Shown piece after piece: positions 8,793 through 16,571 of a stretch of 63,889 bases of DNA. Numbering within the stretch: position 1 is the stretch's first letter; each line of letters starts with the position of its first letter. The DNA is from Desulfurococcaceae archaeon (GTDB taxonomy: Archaea; Thermoproteota; Thermoprotei_A; Sulfolobales; Desulfurococcaceae). The DNA is taken from NCBI GenBank assembly GCA_028275705.1, contig JAPWUD010000007.1, positions 1-63,889 on the forward strand, written 5' to 3'. The translations under genes and the position numbers were made by a program. The notes under the pieces are model-generated. The model was not told where the DNA came from and did not search any database. It saw only the letters and a list, made by a program, of their open reading frames with translations.

Positions 8793-9170
8793 ATGCCCAT
8801 GGGGCACGTATTTGTTAAAGCGAGGTTTAGGGGTAAGGATGTATTAGAGCTACGGGAGGCATTGATTGATACTAGTGCATCATTCACAGTGATGCCATTG
8901 GATATTGCAGAGAAGTATTTCATTGAGACGCCGTTTACAGTTAATTTAAAACTAGGTGATGGGAGATTGGTTGAAGCGAGGGTTTTCATTGCTGAGTGTG
9001 AAATCGAGGGTAGAAGGGGTCCTGTTAGGATATTGGCATTTAAAGATGCTATTCCAGTTATTGGTGTAGATACACTTGAAACACTTGGATTGAAGGTGGA
9101 TCCGGTAACTGAGAGAATTGAGAAAACTGAGTACTACATGCTGTACACTGTGTTCTATCCAATGGTTTAG
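8793..9170 (+). CDS. Retropepsin-like aspartic protease family protein
   Basis: A 125-residue protein resembling the single-lobe clan AA aspartic proteases. Near residue 26 it carries L-I-D-T-S-A-S-F-T-V-M-P, which corresponds to the active-site D-T-G-A-S of retropepsins but with Ser in place of Gly. Downstream it has V-I-G-V-D-T-L, matching the I-G-x-D-x-L hairpin motif of the fold. Two lobes must dimerise to form the active site. Crenarchaeal genomes carry several such small proteins of unknown role. ATG 8793 is used, with a weak AGG upstream; ATG 8799 is an alternative. It lies 20 bases after the PEBP gene. Confidence 0.72.
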   Translation: MPMGHVFVKARFRGKDVLELREALIDTSASFTVMPLDIAEKYFIETPFTVNLKLGDGRLVEARVFIAECEIEGRRGPVRILAFKDAIPVIGVDTLETLGLKVDPVTERIEKTEYYMLYTVFYPMV

Positions 9171-9213
9171 CCTAGATCAACTCGTACCGAGTCCTTTACC
9201 GCTGGAGTGCTCA

Positions 9214-10464
9214 TTACTGCTTCATGGTTTTAACTAGTACATAGTACAGTGCACTCGTAACTATTATTGATGGTATTGTTGAGCCCAGCCATGGCGTGTA
9301 GGTCGAGATCGCCATGTATACTGCAAATCCTAGAGCCCATGCTATTAAACCACTCAATCTCACCGATACTGTTCTACTCCCCATTAGCTCCTCTATACTG
9401 TACTTTGCTTTAGCCACTAGGAAGTAATCTGTGATCATTATAGCTGCTAGTGGCACGAAGGAGCCTCCTATGAGTAGTAGAAACCACTCATACTCCTCCA
9501 TTGGGAATACTAGTGCTATTATTGTCCCAATTAACCCAACAATTACTATCTGCCTATTGAGGGGCTCACTTGGCTTAATATTCTTGAACGTTATAGCGGC
9601 TGAGTATATGTCGAGAAATGTCGTTGTCGTGGTTGACAGTATTATTATAAGCATTGCGGGTACTCCAAGACCGTAGGCTGCGATTATGGATATTGGATCA
9701 CTCAACCCAAGGTAGGAGTTTGTATAGCCACCAATAAAGTAGAATAAACTACTGGAGACAAAGTAGCCTGTGAATGTACTCCAGAAACCACTACTCCTGC
9801 ACAGCCTAGAGTAGTCTGCTACGAGGGGTAGCCATGAAACAGGCATTGCAACCACAAGGTCTAGTGCTAGTAGTGGCGGTAATTCTCCAGCTCCACGACC
9901 CAAGTCTAAGCCTCCGCAAGTATTAATTGTTGTAATTGTCAACCATGCAACTAGAAATAATAGTAATACTGCAGAGGCCCTCTCAAGCCACCTCCACTTC
10001 TTAGGCCCTGCAAGAGTCCACGCGGTATTCAGTAATCCAATTACAACAATCCACAGCTTCGTGTTTGATGGATAGCCGAGTATTGTGAAGACTGTGTCTA
10101 TAGCTCTTGCACCAACAATATTCATAACCGCAGTCCAGCCAATTAACTGTAGGTAGTTTAGTATAGAGGCGAGGTATGAGCCTTTAATCCCGAGTGGTCT
10201 CCTCGTTAAAACCATTGTTGGAACTCCAACATTATAGCCTTCGATAGCTACAAGACCCATTAAAGCGTTGCCTATAATGTGTCCTAGAATAATAACGAGT
10301 ATTGCAGTTAATAGTGAGACACCTGGTACTAGGAGAGAGCCAGCCCAAAACTCAGCAATGGAAATGCCAGCGCCAAACCATATTGCGAGTAGATCCAGCG
10401 AGTTAATGGGTCTTTTATCAACTGGAATAGGCTCAATACCACTATCCCCACTCATAATCAACAC
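9214..10464 (-). CDS. NCS1-family nucleobase/thiamine-precursor permease
   Basis: A 416-residue integral membrane transporter with about 12 spans, of the nucleobase:cation symporter-1 family (cytosine permease CodB, hydroxymethylpyrimidine transporter CytX and allantoin permease group). The first span has A-I-W-F-G-A-G-I-S, and the following G-H-I-I-G-N-A and T-R-R-P-L-G-I-K-G-S segments are diagnostic. The GTG start at 10464 lies about 25 bases from a minus-strand TATA box at 10489-10498, so the gene is leaderless; an ATG at 10455 is an alternative. No purine, pyrimidine or thiamine gene is adjacent to reveal the substrate. Confidence 0.88.
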   Translation of the reverse strand: MLIMSGDSGIEPIPVDKRPINSLDLLAIWFGAGISIAEFWAGSLLVPGVSLLTAILVIILGHIIGNALMGLVAIEGYNVGVPTMVLTRRPLGIKGSYLASILNYLQLIGWTAVMNIVGARAIDTVFTILGYPSNTKLWIVVIGLLNTAWTLAGPKKWRWLERASAVLLLFLVAWLTITTINTCGGLDLGRGAGELPPLLALDLVVAMPVSWLPLVADYSRLCRSSGFWSTFTGYFVSSSLFYFIGGYTNSYLGLSDPISIIAAYGLGVPAMLIIILSTTTTTFLDIYSAAITFKNIKPSEPLNRQIVIVGLIGTIIALVFPMEEYEWFLLLIGGSFVPLAAIMITDYFLVAKAKYSIEELMGSRTVSVRLSGLIAWALGFAVYMAISTYTPWLGSTIPSIIVTSALYYVLVKTMKQ

Positions 10465-10488
10465 CCAGGGCTCTTCAATTATAACAGA

Positions 10489-10498
10489 GTTTATAAAC
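10489..10498 (-). promoter_or_regulatory. TATA box for the NCS1 permease
   Basis: Read on the minus strand, the sequence aagtttataa lies 25-34 bases upstream of the GTG at 10464. It supports that leaderless start. Confidence 0.55.
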
Positions 10499-10612
10499 TT
10501 ATGATAACCAAGTAATCGCGGAATTCACCCAGTAAACTCTTTTAAGAACATCTCACTATAAGACAACGTCCCCCACGTATTCGAGACTTTGAGGAGTAGA
10601 GATATGTGAAGT

Positions 10613-11521
10613 CTACTCTATTGACTTAAGGAATAATTGTCCTTTTTCAACATAGACATTTATTCTCCTTGCTTGTGCTAAGTGGTTGACCACAGCTCTT
10701 AGAGACGTATTTGTTAGCAAGTATGAAATTGGAGACTCTTCAATGCCTAGCCTTTGAATAATAATCGATGTCAATTGATCAAGGGTTCTCGGCTCCTTTA
10801 AGGAGGCAACAACGTGTTTTTCCACATCTTCTAGGTACCTTATATTTAAATCAATGAGTTTAGCGAGGTCGCTTTTACTGTTGACTAAGGGGCCGTGGCC
10901 CATGATAACGTACTTATATCCTACTCTAGAATAGAGCTCCATTAACTTGTAGAGGCTATTCACGTAATCCGAGTAGTCGTTGAGGTAGGGGATTTTAACT
11001 CTACTTAGAACCTTATCGCCGAATAATGCATCGCCTACGTATAATAACTCATTATTTAGAGAGTATCCCAATTGCCCGGGGCTATGCCCCTTTAAGTCTA
11101 TGGCTTTGAATCCACAGACTTCCCCTCCATCCTTTACGCTCAATAAGTTATTTAGCTCAATGCCTGGGGCTATAATGCTCCCAGCAGTTTTATCAATAGC
11201 CGTCAAGTCTAAACCATAATCAAGGAATACTCTAAACGACTTACTAGTAACTAGTAACTCCTCGCCTCTGGGTAAGTATACTTCACTCGGCTTCAGCGTT
11301 GTTAATGCATAAATGTGGTCTGTGTGGTGGTGAGTAATTAAGACCAATACTCTACTAATCCCCTTCTTATCCAGTAAACGCTTAATTTCCAACCCCCTCT
11401 CACTACTAGAACCTGGATCAATTACGCACGCTACATTGTCGATAATCCTAATGAGCGTTGCAGGGGATCCACGCATTAAGTATGTGTCTTTAGTCAAATC
11501 AACTAGAGACATATTACTCAC
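10613..11521 (-). CDS. Metallo-beta-lactamase-fold hydrolase
   Basis: A 302-residue MBL-fold metalloenzyme. The zinc-binding T-H-H-H-T-D-H lies near residue 65, followed by L-K-G-H-S-P-G-Q, G-D-A-L-F-G-D and M-G-H-G-P, which together supply the two-metal site. The last 70 residues form a small winged-helix-like tail (L-D-Q-L-T-S-I-I, then L-L-T-N-T-S-L-R-A-V), as in LACTB2-like and glyoxalase-II-like members, which hydrolyse thioesters or nucleic acids. An ATG three codons downstream (M-S-L-V-D) could be the true start. It is monocistronic. The family is certain; the substrate is not. Confidence 0.88.
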   Translation of the reverse strand: MSNMSLVDLTKDTYLMRGSPATLIRIIDNVACVIDPGSSSERGLEIKRLLDKKGISRVLVLITHHHTDHIYALTTLKPSEVYLPRGEELLVTSKSFRVFLDYGLDLTAIDKTAGSIIAPGIELNNLLSVKDGGEVCGFKAIDLKGHSPGQLGYSLNNELLYVGDALFGDKVLSRVKIPYLNDYSDYVNSLYKLMELYSRVGYKYVIMGHGPLVNSKSDLAKLIDLNIRYLEDVEKHVVASLKEPRTLDQLTSIIIQRLGIEESPISYLLTNTSLRAVVNHLAQARRINVYVEKGQLFLKSIE

Positions 11522-11642
11522 AGGTTTTGATATAGTGGATACTTAAGATATTAAGTTTACACATTACACTCGACTCGTTAAAACTGGCTACCCTATATGC
11601 ATTAGGTCATTAAAAACACGTCTTTATAGAATTACTTGTTTC

Positions 11643-12101
11643 CTACTTGAATATATCGAGGAATCTGGGTTTTAGATAGTCTATTAAATCCTTGACTCTA
11701 ACTCTATATAGTTTATTTACTGCTCCACCACCACAGACAATGTACTCTTGTTCAGCTATAGCGGGATCCATGATTACTTGGATTTGCTTAATCCTCGGAG
11801 AGAATGGGGTAACAGCCCCAACATCAACACCTAGAATAGCCTTCACTTCACTCGGTTTAGCCAATTGAATTCTCCTACTAAGGGCTTTACTGGCTTTTCC
11901 ATAGTCAATTCTTCTATCACCCCTCACAATAGCGACTATGTAGTCGCTATTCACCCTTAAGAGGAGGGTTTTCACAATTTCCCGTGGGGGATAACCACTA
12001 AGCATTGAAGCCTTCTCAACTGTTTCAACAGTACCCTCAAACTCCAATACCTCAACCTCAACACCATCAACAAACTCCCTCCACTTTTTCACAGAGGACA
12101 T
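11643..12101 (-). CDS. YbaK/ProX-type aminoacyl-tRNA deacylase
   Basis: A 152-residue protein of the YbaK/EbsC/prolyl-tRNA editing family, which clears mischarged tRNA in trans. The conserved Lys is in I-V-K-T-L-L-L-R near residue 44, followed by R-G-D-R-R-I-D, the G-A-V-T-P-F segment and the C-terminal C-G-G-G-A substrate loop. The length is typical for free-standing editing domains. It is a single gene with an AT-rich upstream stretch. The actual amino acid removed (Cys-tRNA-Pro, Ala-tRNA-Pro or other) cannot be determined here. Confidence 0.85.
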   Translation of the reverse strand: MSSVKKWREFVDGVEVEVLEFEGTVETVEKASMLSGYPPREIVKTLLLRVNSDYIVAIVRGDRRIDYGKASKALSRRIQLAKPSEVKAILGVDVGAVTPFSPRIKQIQVIMDPAIAEQEYIVCGGGAVNKLYRVRVKDLIDYLKPRFLDIFK

Positions 12102-12182
12102 AGACTAACACCTTCTCTATACATACACACAGAAGAGTTAAAATACAAAATAATACATTAACAATAAAGATCCCCGTGGAAA

Positions 12183-12282
<100 letters not shown>

Positions 12283-12287
12283 AAAGT

Positions 12288-12296
12288 TTATAAGTT
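12288..12296 (+). promoter_or_regulatory. TATA box upstream of the tnpB-tail/omega-RNA relic
   Basis: The sequence tttataagt between the two IS relics predicts transcription beginning near 12316-12320, just upstream of the tnpB-tail homology. No protein gene starts downstream on this strand before the toxin-antitoxin operon, which runs the other way. Confidence 0.45.
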
Positions 12297-12315
12297 CTCT
12301 CGCTCAATTATTCTT

Positions 12316-12520
12316 GGTGATGAGTTAATTGTAAGCTGTGGTTGCCCCTAAGCCCATGTGGGATGCGGGGTTTGCAACCACTAAGCAAATGCATCATATG
12401 GGGGGATCTCTGACCACCCCGACTGCCCCGCAGAGGACAGATGTAGACCCGAATAGATGCGGGGAACCAGTGAACCCCTAAAGGGAACCCTCACCCCTTT
12501 AGGGCGGGGAGTAGGTCAGC
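12316..12520 (+). ncRNA. Candidate solo omega-RNA (reRNA) of an IS605-type element
   Basis: This span starts about 25 bases after the TATA box at 12288, covers the tnpB tail relic, and ends with a hairpin-rich right end: gaaccct, then a cacccc/ggcgggg stem-loop at about 12491-12510, then gtaggtcagc. TnpB guide RNAs are made from exactly this part of such elements (3' end of tnpB plus right end), with the guide in the flanking DNA, here from 12521. No tnpB is attached. Whether it is transcribed and used in trans by the tnpB at 30067-31299 or by one elsewhere is unknown. Confidence 0.4.
12335..12481 (+). pseudogene. tnpB: 3' fragment of an IS605-type tnpB
   Basis: A 48-codon open frame with no start encodes a tail rich in the sequence M-H-H-M-G-G-S-L-T-T-P-T-A-P-Q followed by D-V-D-P-N-R and G-E-P-V-N-P, then TAA. 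From family knowledge this is the variable C-terminal extension of crenarchaeal TnpB proteins, which overlaps the guide-RNA scaffold. The frame is blocked upstream by TAA at 12332, so the RuvC and zinc-finger parts are gone. The retained stretch is just the part that doubles as RNA, consistent with either simple decay or selective retention. The surrounding gap 12102-12558 has no other gene. Confidence 0.6.
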
Positions 12521-12558
12521 AGGCTGGGAGAAATCAAAGACTCCGTAGCTTTTTTCAA

Positions 12559-12810
12559 CTAGTCTACAGTGGGTATGTTTGCCTTGTCCTTGGCGAAATC
12601 CACGAACTCGTCTATAGCCATACCAGCCATTTTCGCCGCTGTTCTATAGTCGCCTGTTTCTATGTAGTACTCTAGTGCAGCCCTCAACCTTGGGGGCTGC
12701 GACTTTATGAACTCCCAGTTAGCATACTTTCTCCTAATCTCCCTAGCCTCCTTGAAGCGCTCTATCCACTCAGCGATCTTCTCTTCATTAACCACCATTG
12801 GTACCATCAT
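12559..12810 (-). CDS. Antitoxin B of module 1 (UPF0175-like)
   Basis: An 83-residue small basic/helical protein, third gene of the module A-PIN-B. The core E-A-R-E-I-R-R-K-Y-A-N-W-E-F-I-K is followed by A-L-E-Y-Y-I-E-T-G-D and by a helix-turn-helix-like end, Y-R-T-A-A-K-M-A-G-M-A-I-D-E-F, then A-N-I-P. That end resembles UPF0175 antitoxins of archaeal VapBC-type systems, which pair with PIN/DUF3368 toxins. It overlaps the toxin gene by 23 bases, so translation is coupled. The closest relative in the window by its second half is the B gene at 22409. The reading frame offers two ATG starts (12810 and 12807); later ones at 12798 and 12795 are possible. Confidence 0.75.
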   Translation of the reverse strand: MMVPMVVNEEKIAEWIERFKEAREIRRKYANWEFIKSQPPRLRAALEYYIETGDYRTAAKMAGMAIDEFVDFAKDKANIPTVD

Positions 12811-13312
12811 ATTTCTCTAAGTCTCGCTTGGAATATATATGTTTAGTTTCAAGCTGGTAGAGTTCTAGTTCTTCTCTAAAGCTACTTATATAGCCGAGTC
12901 TCCACAACTTATAGAGCGCGTCAATAGCCCTCCACACTTCAACATTTGAGTATTCAGGGTCATACTCCCTCAAGGCGACTGCACCGCCATTCTCCGTTAA
13001 GACCACGAGATCAAGCCTCCTGCCGGCTACGAGGCGGAAAGCCTCTGGGTAGTCAACAGGCCTTACGGGATACCTCCTACTTTTAGCAACGAGGTTTATT
13101 GCTTCCCTGGAAAGATCCGGCAGCTCGGGGAATACTGCCAGCCTCCCATCCTCTAAGCCCTCGGCGATCCATAATAGTGAGCGCTCACTCCTTATCTCTG
13201 CTAAAACGCTCTCAGGTATGTAGATGACATTGAAGAGCTTAAATAATAGCTTGCTCTTCGAGTACCTAACCCAGTCTATTATGAATGATGAGTCTGCTAT
13301 AGCGTTAGTCAA
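12788..13312 (-). CDS. PIN-domain toxin of module 1
   Basis: A 174-residue PIN-domain protein, predicted endoribonuclease toxin. A-D-S-S-F-I-I-D-W gives the first acidic pair, I-P-E-S-V-L-A-E-I the conserved Glu after strand 2, D-Y-P-E-A the third acid, and L-T-E-N-G-G-A the fourth region. The L-F-K-L-F-N-V-I-Y-I-P-E pattern is like DUF3368 PIN proteins. A C-terminal motif, E-T-K-H-I-Y-S-K-R-D-L, is shared with the toxin at 21886-22443. It overlaps antitoxin A by 8 bases upstream and antitoxin B by 23 bases downstream. Type II toxin activity is inferred from family and context. Confidence 0.8.
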   Translation of the reverse strand: MTNAIADSSFIIDWVRYSKSKLLFKLFNVIYIPESVLAEIRSERSLLWIAEGLEDGRLAVFPELPDLSREAINLVAKSRRYPVRPVDYPEAFRLVAGRRLDLVVLTENGGAVALREYDPEYSNVEVWRAIDALYKLWRLGYISSFREELELYQLETKHIYSKRDLEKYDGTNGG

Positions 13313-13550
13313 TACTTGGAATCCCCGCTCTAATTCTCAACTCATTAAACTCCTCCATACTCATACCAGCTAGCTTAGATGCATTGTATAAATCCCCGGT
13401 TTCAATGTAGTACTCTAGCGCTACTCTTATCTTTAGAGGTTGAGACTTTATGAACTCCCAGTTTGCGTATTTCCTCCTAATCTCCCTAGCCTCCTTAAAG
13501 TAGTCAAGCCACTCCTCAATCTTGTTCTTGGAGTCACTAGAGCTAAGCAA
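13305..13550 (-). CDS. Antitoxin A of module 1 (UPF0175-like)
   Basis: An 81-residue paralogue of the antitoxin at 12559-12810. It shares the core E-A-R-E-I-R-R-K-Y-A-N-W-E-F-I-K-S-Q-P exactly, but its second half reads D-L-Y-N-A-S-K-L-A-G-M-S-M-E-E-F-N-E-L-R then A-G-I-P, which is closer to gene A of the other module. It is the promoter-proximal gene, with a minus-strand TATA at 13583-13592. The start is TTG 13550. As first gene of an autoregulated TA operon with a helix-turn-helix-like C-terminus, it may be the DNA-binding antitoxin (inference). Confidence 0.78.
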   Translation of the reverse strand: MLSSSDSKNKIEEWLDYFKEAREIRRKYANWEFIKSQPLKIRVALEYYIETGDLYNASKLAGMSMEEFNELRIRAGIPSID

Positions 13551-13582
13551 TACAATGCACCAAGTATTATCTCTTCAAAAAT

Positions 13583-13592
13583 GTTTATAACG
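13583..13592 (-). promoter_or_regulatory. TATA box of toxin-antitoxin module 1
   Basis: On the minus strand gttataaaca (+ strand 13583-13592) lies 33 bases upstream of the TTG at 13550. It would drive the A-PIN-B operon as one mRNA. Confidence 0.5.
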
Positions 13593-13786
13593 GCTACTTG
13601 TACTTGTTTCATTCAAGGATTTGAGTCCCGCATATGTTTCACATGTAGTAAAATAACGTATTGATGGTAATTAAGACATCACGCTATGGTTAAAACTAGC
13701 TCTCTATGATGGTTGATCTCTACATTATTCTAATATTGAAACATTTTTTATTACCTCGGTGTATGCAGTATATTGGTGGTTTGTTA

Positions 13787-14671
13787 TTGTCTAGTCAAGT
13801 ATTTGTAATTAAAACTCCGAGGCTTAAGCTAGAGATATCCCTGGTGGAGACTAGTAGACTGTACATACACGAGGAGATTATCCCCGATATTCTCTCTAAG
13901 CTCGTTGAGAAGATTAAGAGTGATGGTGTTTGGACTGATCCAATAATTGTCGATGCAAAAACCATGGTTGTACTTGACGGTATGCATAGAGTTGCTGCAG
14001 CGAAGGAGCTGGGCTTCAAGTACATGCCAGTCTGCCTAGTAGACTATGATAATCCAAGTATTGAGCTACACGCTTGGAGTAGGGTTTTTAAGCATGTGAG
14101 GCGTGAGAGTGGTGTTGAAGTAGACTACTTGAATCTACTACTAGGCTACTTGAATACAGCTGGGTATAGGAGTGTACATATTCCAAGCCTTGAAGCGGGG
14201 TTTGAAATGCTCAACAGGAGGGAGCTCCTCGGTTTAATAATACACGGTAGGAGGATTGTGGGCTTAAAAACGCCTACGAGAGACATTAAGCTCATATATG
14301 ATAGAGTTAAGAATGTAGAGAACATGGCTAAAATTAAGGGGTTTTCAGTAGAATACCACACTGAGAGAGATGCCGTCTCCATAGCTGAGAGGAATGAGGG
14401 ATTAGCCCTAATACCACCTACAATTAAGAAGGATGAAGTTAGAGCGGTAGCACTACGTGGGGAAGTATTCATACACAAAGCAACTAGACATGTAATACCT
14501 GCAAGACCCCTACGAGTAAATACACCACTAACATGGCTAACAGGTGAGTTAAGTCTAGCTGATGCACGGAGAAAACTAGTAGAGCACTTATCAAGTAGGA
14601 GGATAAAGATACTGCCACCGGGGACAATACTAGATAGGAGGTATGAGGAGGAACTATACTTATTCGAGTAG
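13787..14671 (+). CDS. SerK-like free serine kinase (ParB/Srx fold)
   Basis: A protein of about 294 residues with an N-terminal ParB/sulfiredoxin-like domain. It has H-E-E-I-I-P-D, P-I-I-V-D-A-K-T-M-V-V-L-D-G-M-H-R with A-A-A-K-E-L-G, and V-D-Y...W-S-R, which match the archaeal serine kinase SerK of Thermococcus that makes O-phosphoserine for cysteine synthesis; the D-G-x-H-R motif binds the nucleotide phosphates. The C-terminal ~150 residues are an extra domain. The open frame reaches back to 13706, but TTG 13787 with GGTGG at 13775-13780 is preferred. A ParB-type DNA-partitioning role is less likely because no helix-turn-helix or ParA is present. Confidence 0.68.
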   Translation: MSSQVFVIKTPRLKLEISLVETSRLYIHEEIIPDILSKLVEKIKSDGVWTDPIIVDAKTMVVLDGMHRVAAAKELGFKYMPVCLVDYDNPSIELHAWSRVFKHVRRESGVEVDYLNLLLGYLNTAGYRSVHIPSLEAGFEMLNRRELLGLIIHGRRIVGLKTPTRDIKLIYDRVKNVENMAKIKGFSVEYHTERDAVSIAERNEGLALIPPTIKKDEVRAVALRGEVFIHKATRHVIPARPLRVNTPLTWLTGELSLADARRKLVEHLSSRRIKILPPGTILDRRYEEELYLFE

Positions 14672-14751
14672 ACTCCGGTAATTAACAAAGCAATGGGACT
14701 AGTAAATCAAAGTTTTATCCATAGAGGAAGAGTGGATTTAAAAAAGTGCTT

Positions 14752-15024
14752 CTAGGAGGATTGATACCAAACCCCTACCTTCTCCGCTTTCCCACGCCAG
14801 TATACCCATCCCGCTAAGGCTATGATTATGACGATCACTACTAGACCTAGATAGGATGCTATGTTTGAAGGCTCGAGAACAGTCTTAGCTATCTCTGCTC
14901 TCTCAGGCATTGTAGCTACTTCTCGTAGTGCTAGTCCATACACTACTATCGCGATGAAGATTATTCCAATGATCCACATGGCGAACAACTTGCCCTTCTC
15001 ACCTGGCGTTATTTCGAAGCTCAT
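14752..15024 (-). CDS. Small two-span membrane protein next to AGCS symporter
   Basis: A 90-residue membrane protein of unknown function. Two hydrophobic segments (W-I-I-G-I-I-F-I-A-I-V-V-Y-G and L-G-L-V-V-I-V-I-I-I-A-L-A) are joined by a charged external or internal loop with P-E-R-A-E-I-A-K. The start is ATG 15024 preceded by GGGGGAT; the open frame extends upstream to 15114 but that part overlaps the divergent promoter. It is divergent from the sodium:alanine symporter with a 77-base shared promoter, so it may be a small subunit or co-regulated accessory protein of the transporter (inference). Confidence 0.7.
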   Translation of the reverse strand: MSFEITPGEKGKLFAMWIIGIIFIAIVVYGLALREVATMPERAEIAKTVLEPSNIASYLGLVVIVIIIALAGWVYWRGKAEKVGVWYQSS

Positions 15025-15101
15025 GTCTATCCCCCATGTAATTAATAATCGAAAACATATATAAATACGACAATCATTAATATAAAGGGGGACTCTAAGC
15101 C

Positions 15102-16571
15102 ATGACAAACCCAATTGTAGACTTCATAGAGTGGCTTGACGGCCTAGTCTGGGGCACACCAATGATAATACTACTACTAGGAACAGGAGTAGCACTATCA
15201 ATATATACAGGGTTTGTACAATTAAGGAGGTTTGGAACGGCATGGAGGACGTTCCTAAGGTATAGGGGTTATGGTGGTGAGAAGGGTATTAGCCCATTCG
15301 CGATATGGTGTGCAATATCGGGTGCAACTATTGGTATAGGAAACATTGCGGGAGTGTCTACAGCTATGTACTTTGGTGGGCCAGGCGCATTATTCTGGAT
15401 GTTCATTACGGGATTACTGGGAATGGCTACAAAGGCGTTTGAAGCCACTCTCGGGGCGTGGTCGAGGAGGATAAGGCCCGATGGAGAAATAGAGGGTGGT
15501 ACACCATACTACATTAGACTCGTACCCGTGGTAGGGCCCGCTCTCGCGGTATTATTCTCAATATTCGCTTGGATAGCGGCATTTGGCATTGGCAACACAA
15601 CTCAGGCGAATAATAGTGCGCTTGGAGCTGAGTATATTGCATGGACAATAAACCCACAGGCGAGTAAGCAATTAGTGGACTTGGTAGTAGGAATTATAAT
15701 GATGATCTTCGTCGCACTAGTAGTAATCGGTGGCTTAAAGCGCATTGCGGATGTGGCATCATACCTAGTTCCATTCATGGTTGCCTGGTACATATTCTTC
15801 GGCGTAATCACCTGGATAGCTAACCCAGTTTACTTCGGGAAGGCCATTGTAGAGATAATAAGGGGTGCATTCGCGCCTGAAGCAGTTGTTGGAGGAGTAG
15901 CAGGGTGGACTCTACTCTCAGCTATTAGGTATGGTGTTGCGAGAGGATTATTCTCCAATGAGGCTGGACTGGGTAGTGCACCAAACATGTATGCATACAT
16001 GAAGCTAGACCACCCAGGTAGAGCAGCTATGTATGGCTCAGTAGAAGTTTTCATGGATACAATCGTAGTCTGCATGGTGACAGGCCTAACAAACACTACA
16101 ATGTTAATTAAAGTGACCGAGTCCACCGGCTACACTTACGAAGAAATAATTCGTAAGGGTGTACTTACTGGTGGAGAGGCTTTGAAAGGAGCTAAGATGG
16201 CCATGTGGAGCTTCTCACAGTTCTACGGTATATGGGCTGGGATAATAGTTGGAATAGCACTATTCCTATTCGCATTTACAACACTACTAAGCTGGGAGTG
16301 GTATGGTGAAGTAAACTGGGTTTACTTCTGGTGCAGGACTTTAAAGCTACCGGAGAAGCCTATGAGGTGGGTATTTAGAGTGCTCTGGGTAATACCAATT
16401 ATACCAGCAGCATATTTCGGCGGAGAAGTCTGGGGATTATTCTGGGACTTCTCAGACATGATGAATGGACTAATGGCAATACCAAACCTCATAACACTGG
16501 CAGTATTATCACCAATAGCGTGGTCTGTAATTAAAGACTTCACTGAGAAACGTGCAAAAACAGGGGTTTAA
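15102..16571 (+). CDS. AGCS-family sodium:alanine/glycine symporter
   Basis: A 489-residue membrane transporter of the alanine or glycine:cation symporter family. Diagnostic stretches are G-A-T-I-G-I-G-N-I-A-G-V near residue 72, G-G-P-G-A-L-F-W-M, M-A-T-K-A-F-E-A-T-L-G, N-T-T-Q-A-N-N-S and F-S-N-E-A-G-L-G-S-A-P. About 11 spans. Its first loops follow the start at ATG 15102, which has AAAGGGGGA just upstream. It likely imports alanine or glycine with sodium. A class III aminotransferase/racemase-like gene lies 1.1 kb downstream on the opposite strand, parallel to the first permease and aminotransferase pair. Confidence 0.93.
   Translation: MTNPIVDFIEWLDGLVWGTPMIILLLGTGVALSIYTGFVQLRRFGTAWRTFLRYRGYGGEKGISPFAIWCAISGATIGIGNIAGVSTAMYFGGPGALFWMFITGLLGMATKAFEATLGAWSRRIRPDGEIEGGTPYYIRLVPVVGPALAVLFSIFAWIAAFGIGNTTQANNSALGAEYIAWTINPQASKQLVDLVVGIIMMIFVALVVIGGLKRIADVASYLVPFMVAWYIFFGVITWIANPVYFGKAIVEIIRGAFAPEAVVGGVAGWTLLSAIRYGVARGLFSNEAGLGSAPNMYAYMKLDHPGRAAMYGSVEVFMDTIVVCMVTGLTNTTMLIKVTESTGYTYEEIIRKGVLTGGEALKGAKMAMWSFSQFYGIWAGIIVGIALFLFAFTTLLSWEWYGEVNWVYFWCRTLKLPEKPMRWVFRVLWVIPIIPAAYFGGEVWGLFWDFSDMMNGLMAIPNLITLAVLSPIAWSVIKDFTEKRAKTGV

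Noticed and set aside
12316-12420. C/D-box RNA starting with gtgatga at 12317 and ctga at 12410
   Set aside because: The distance of about 90 bases is too long for archaeal C/D RNAs, and the tnpB tail reading explains the sequence better.
12316-12520. RNase P RNA or SRP RNA
   Set aside because: None of the conserved blocks of either RNA is present, and the segment reads as a tnpB tail.
12457-12675. 72-codon frame running from the IS relic into antitoxin B
   Set aside because: It overlaps the antitoxin on the opposite strand and the right-end hairpins; its first part is an out-of-frame reading of the tnpB tail region.
13787-14671. ParB DNA-partitioning protein
   Set aside because: Only the ParB/Srx fold core is present; there is no helix-turn-helix, ParA or parS-like site nearby, and the motif set fits SerK better.
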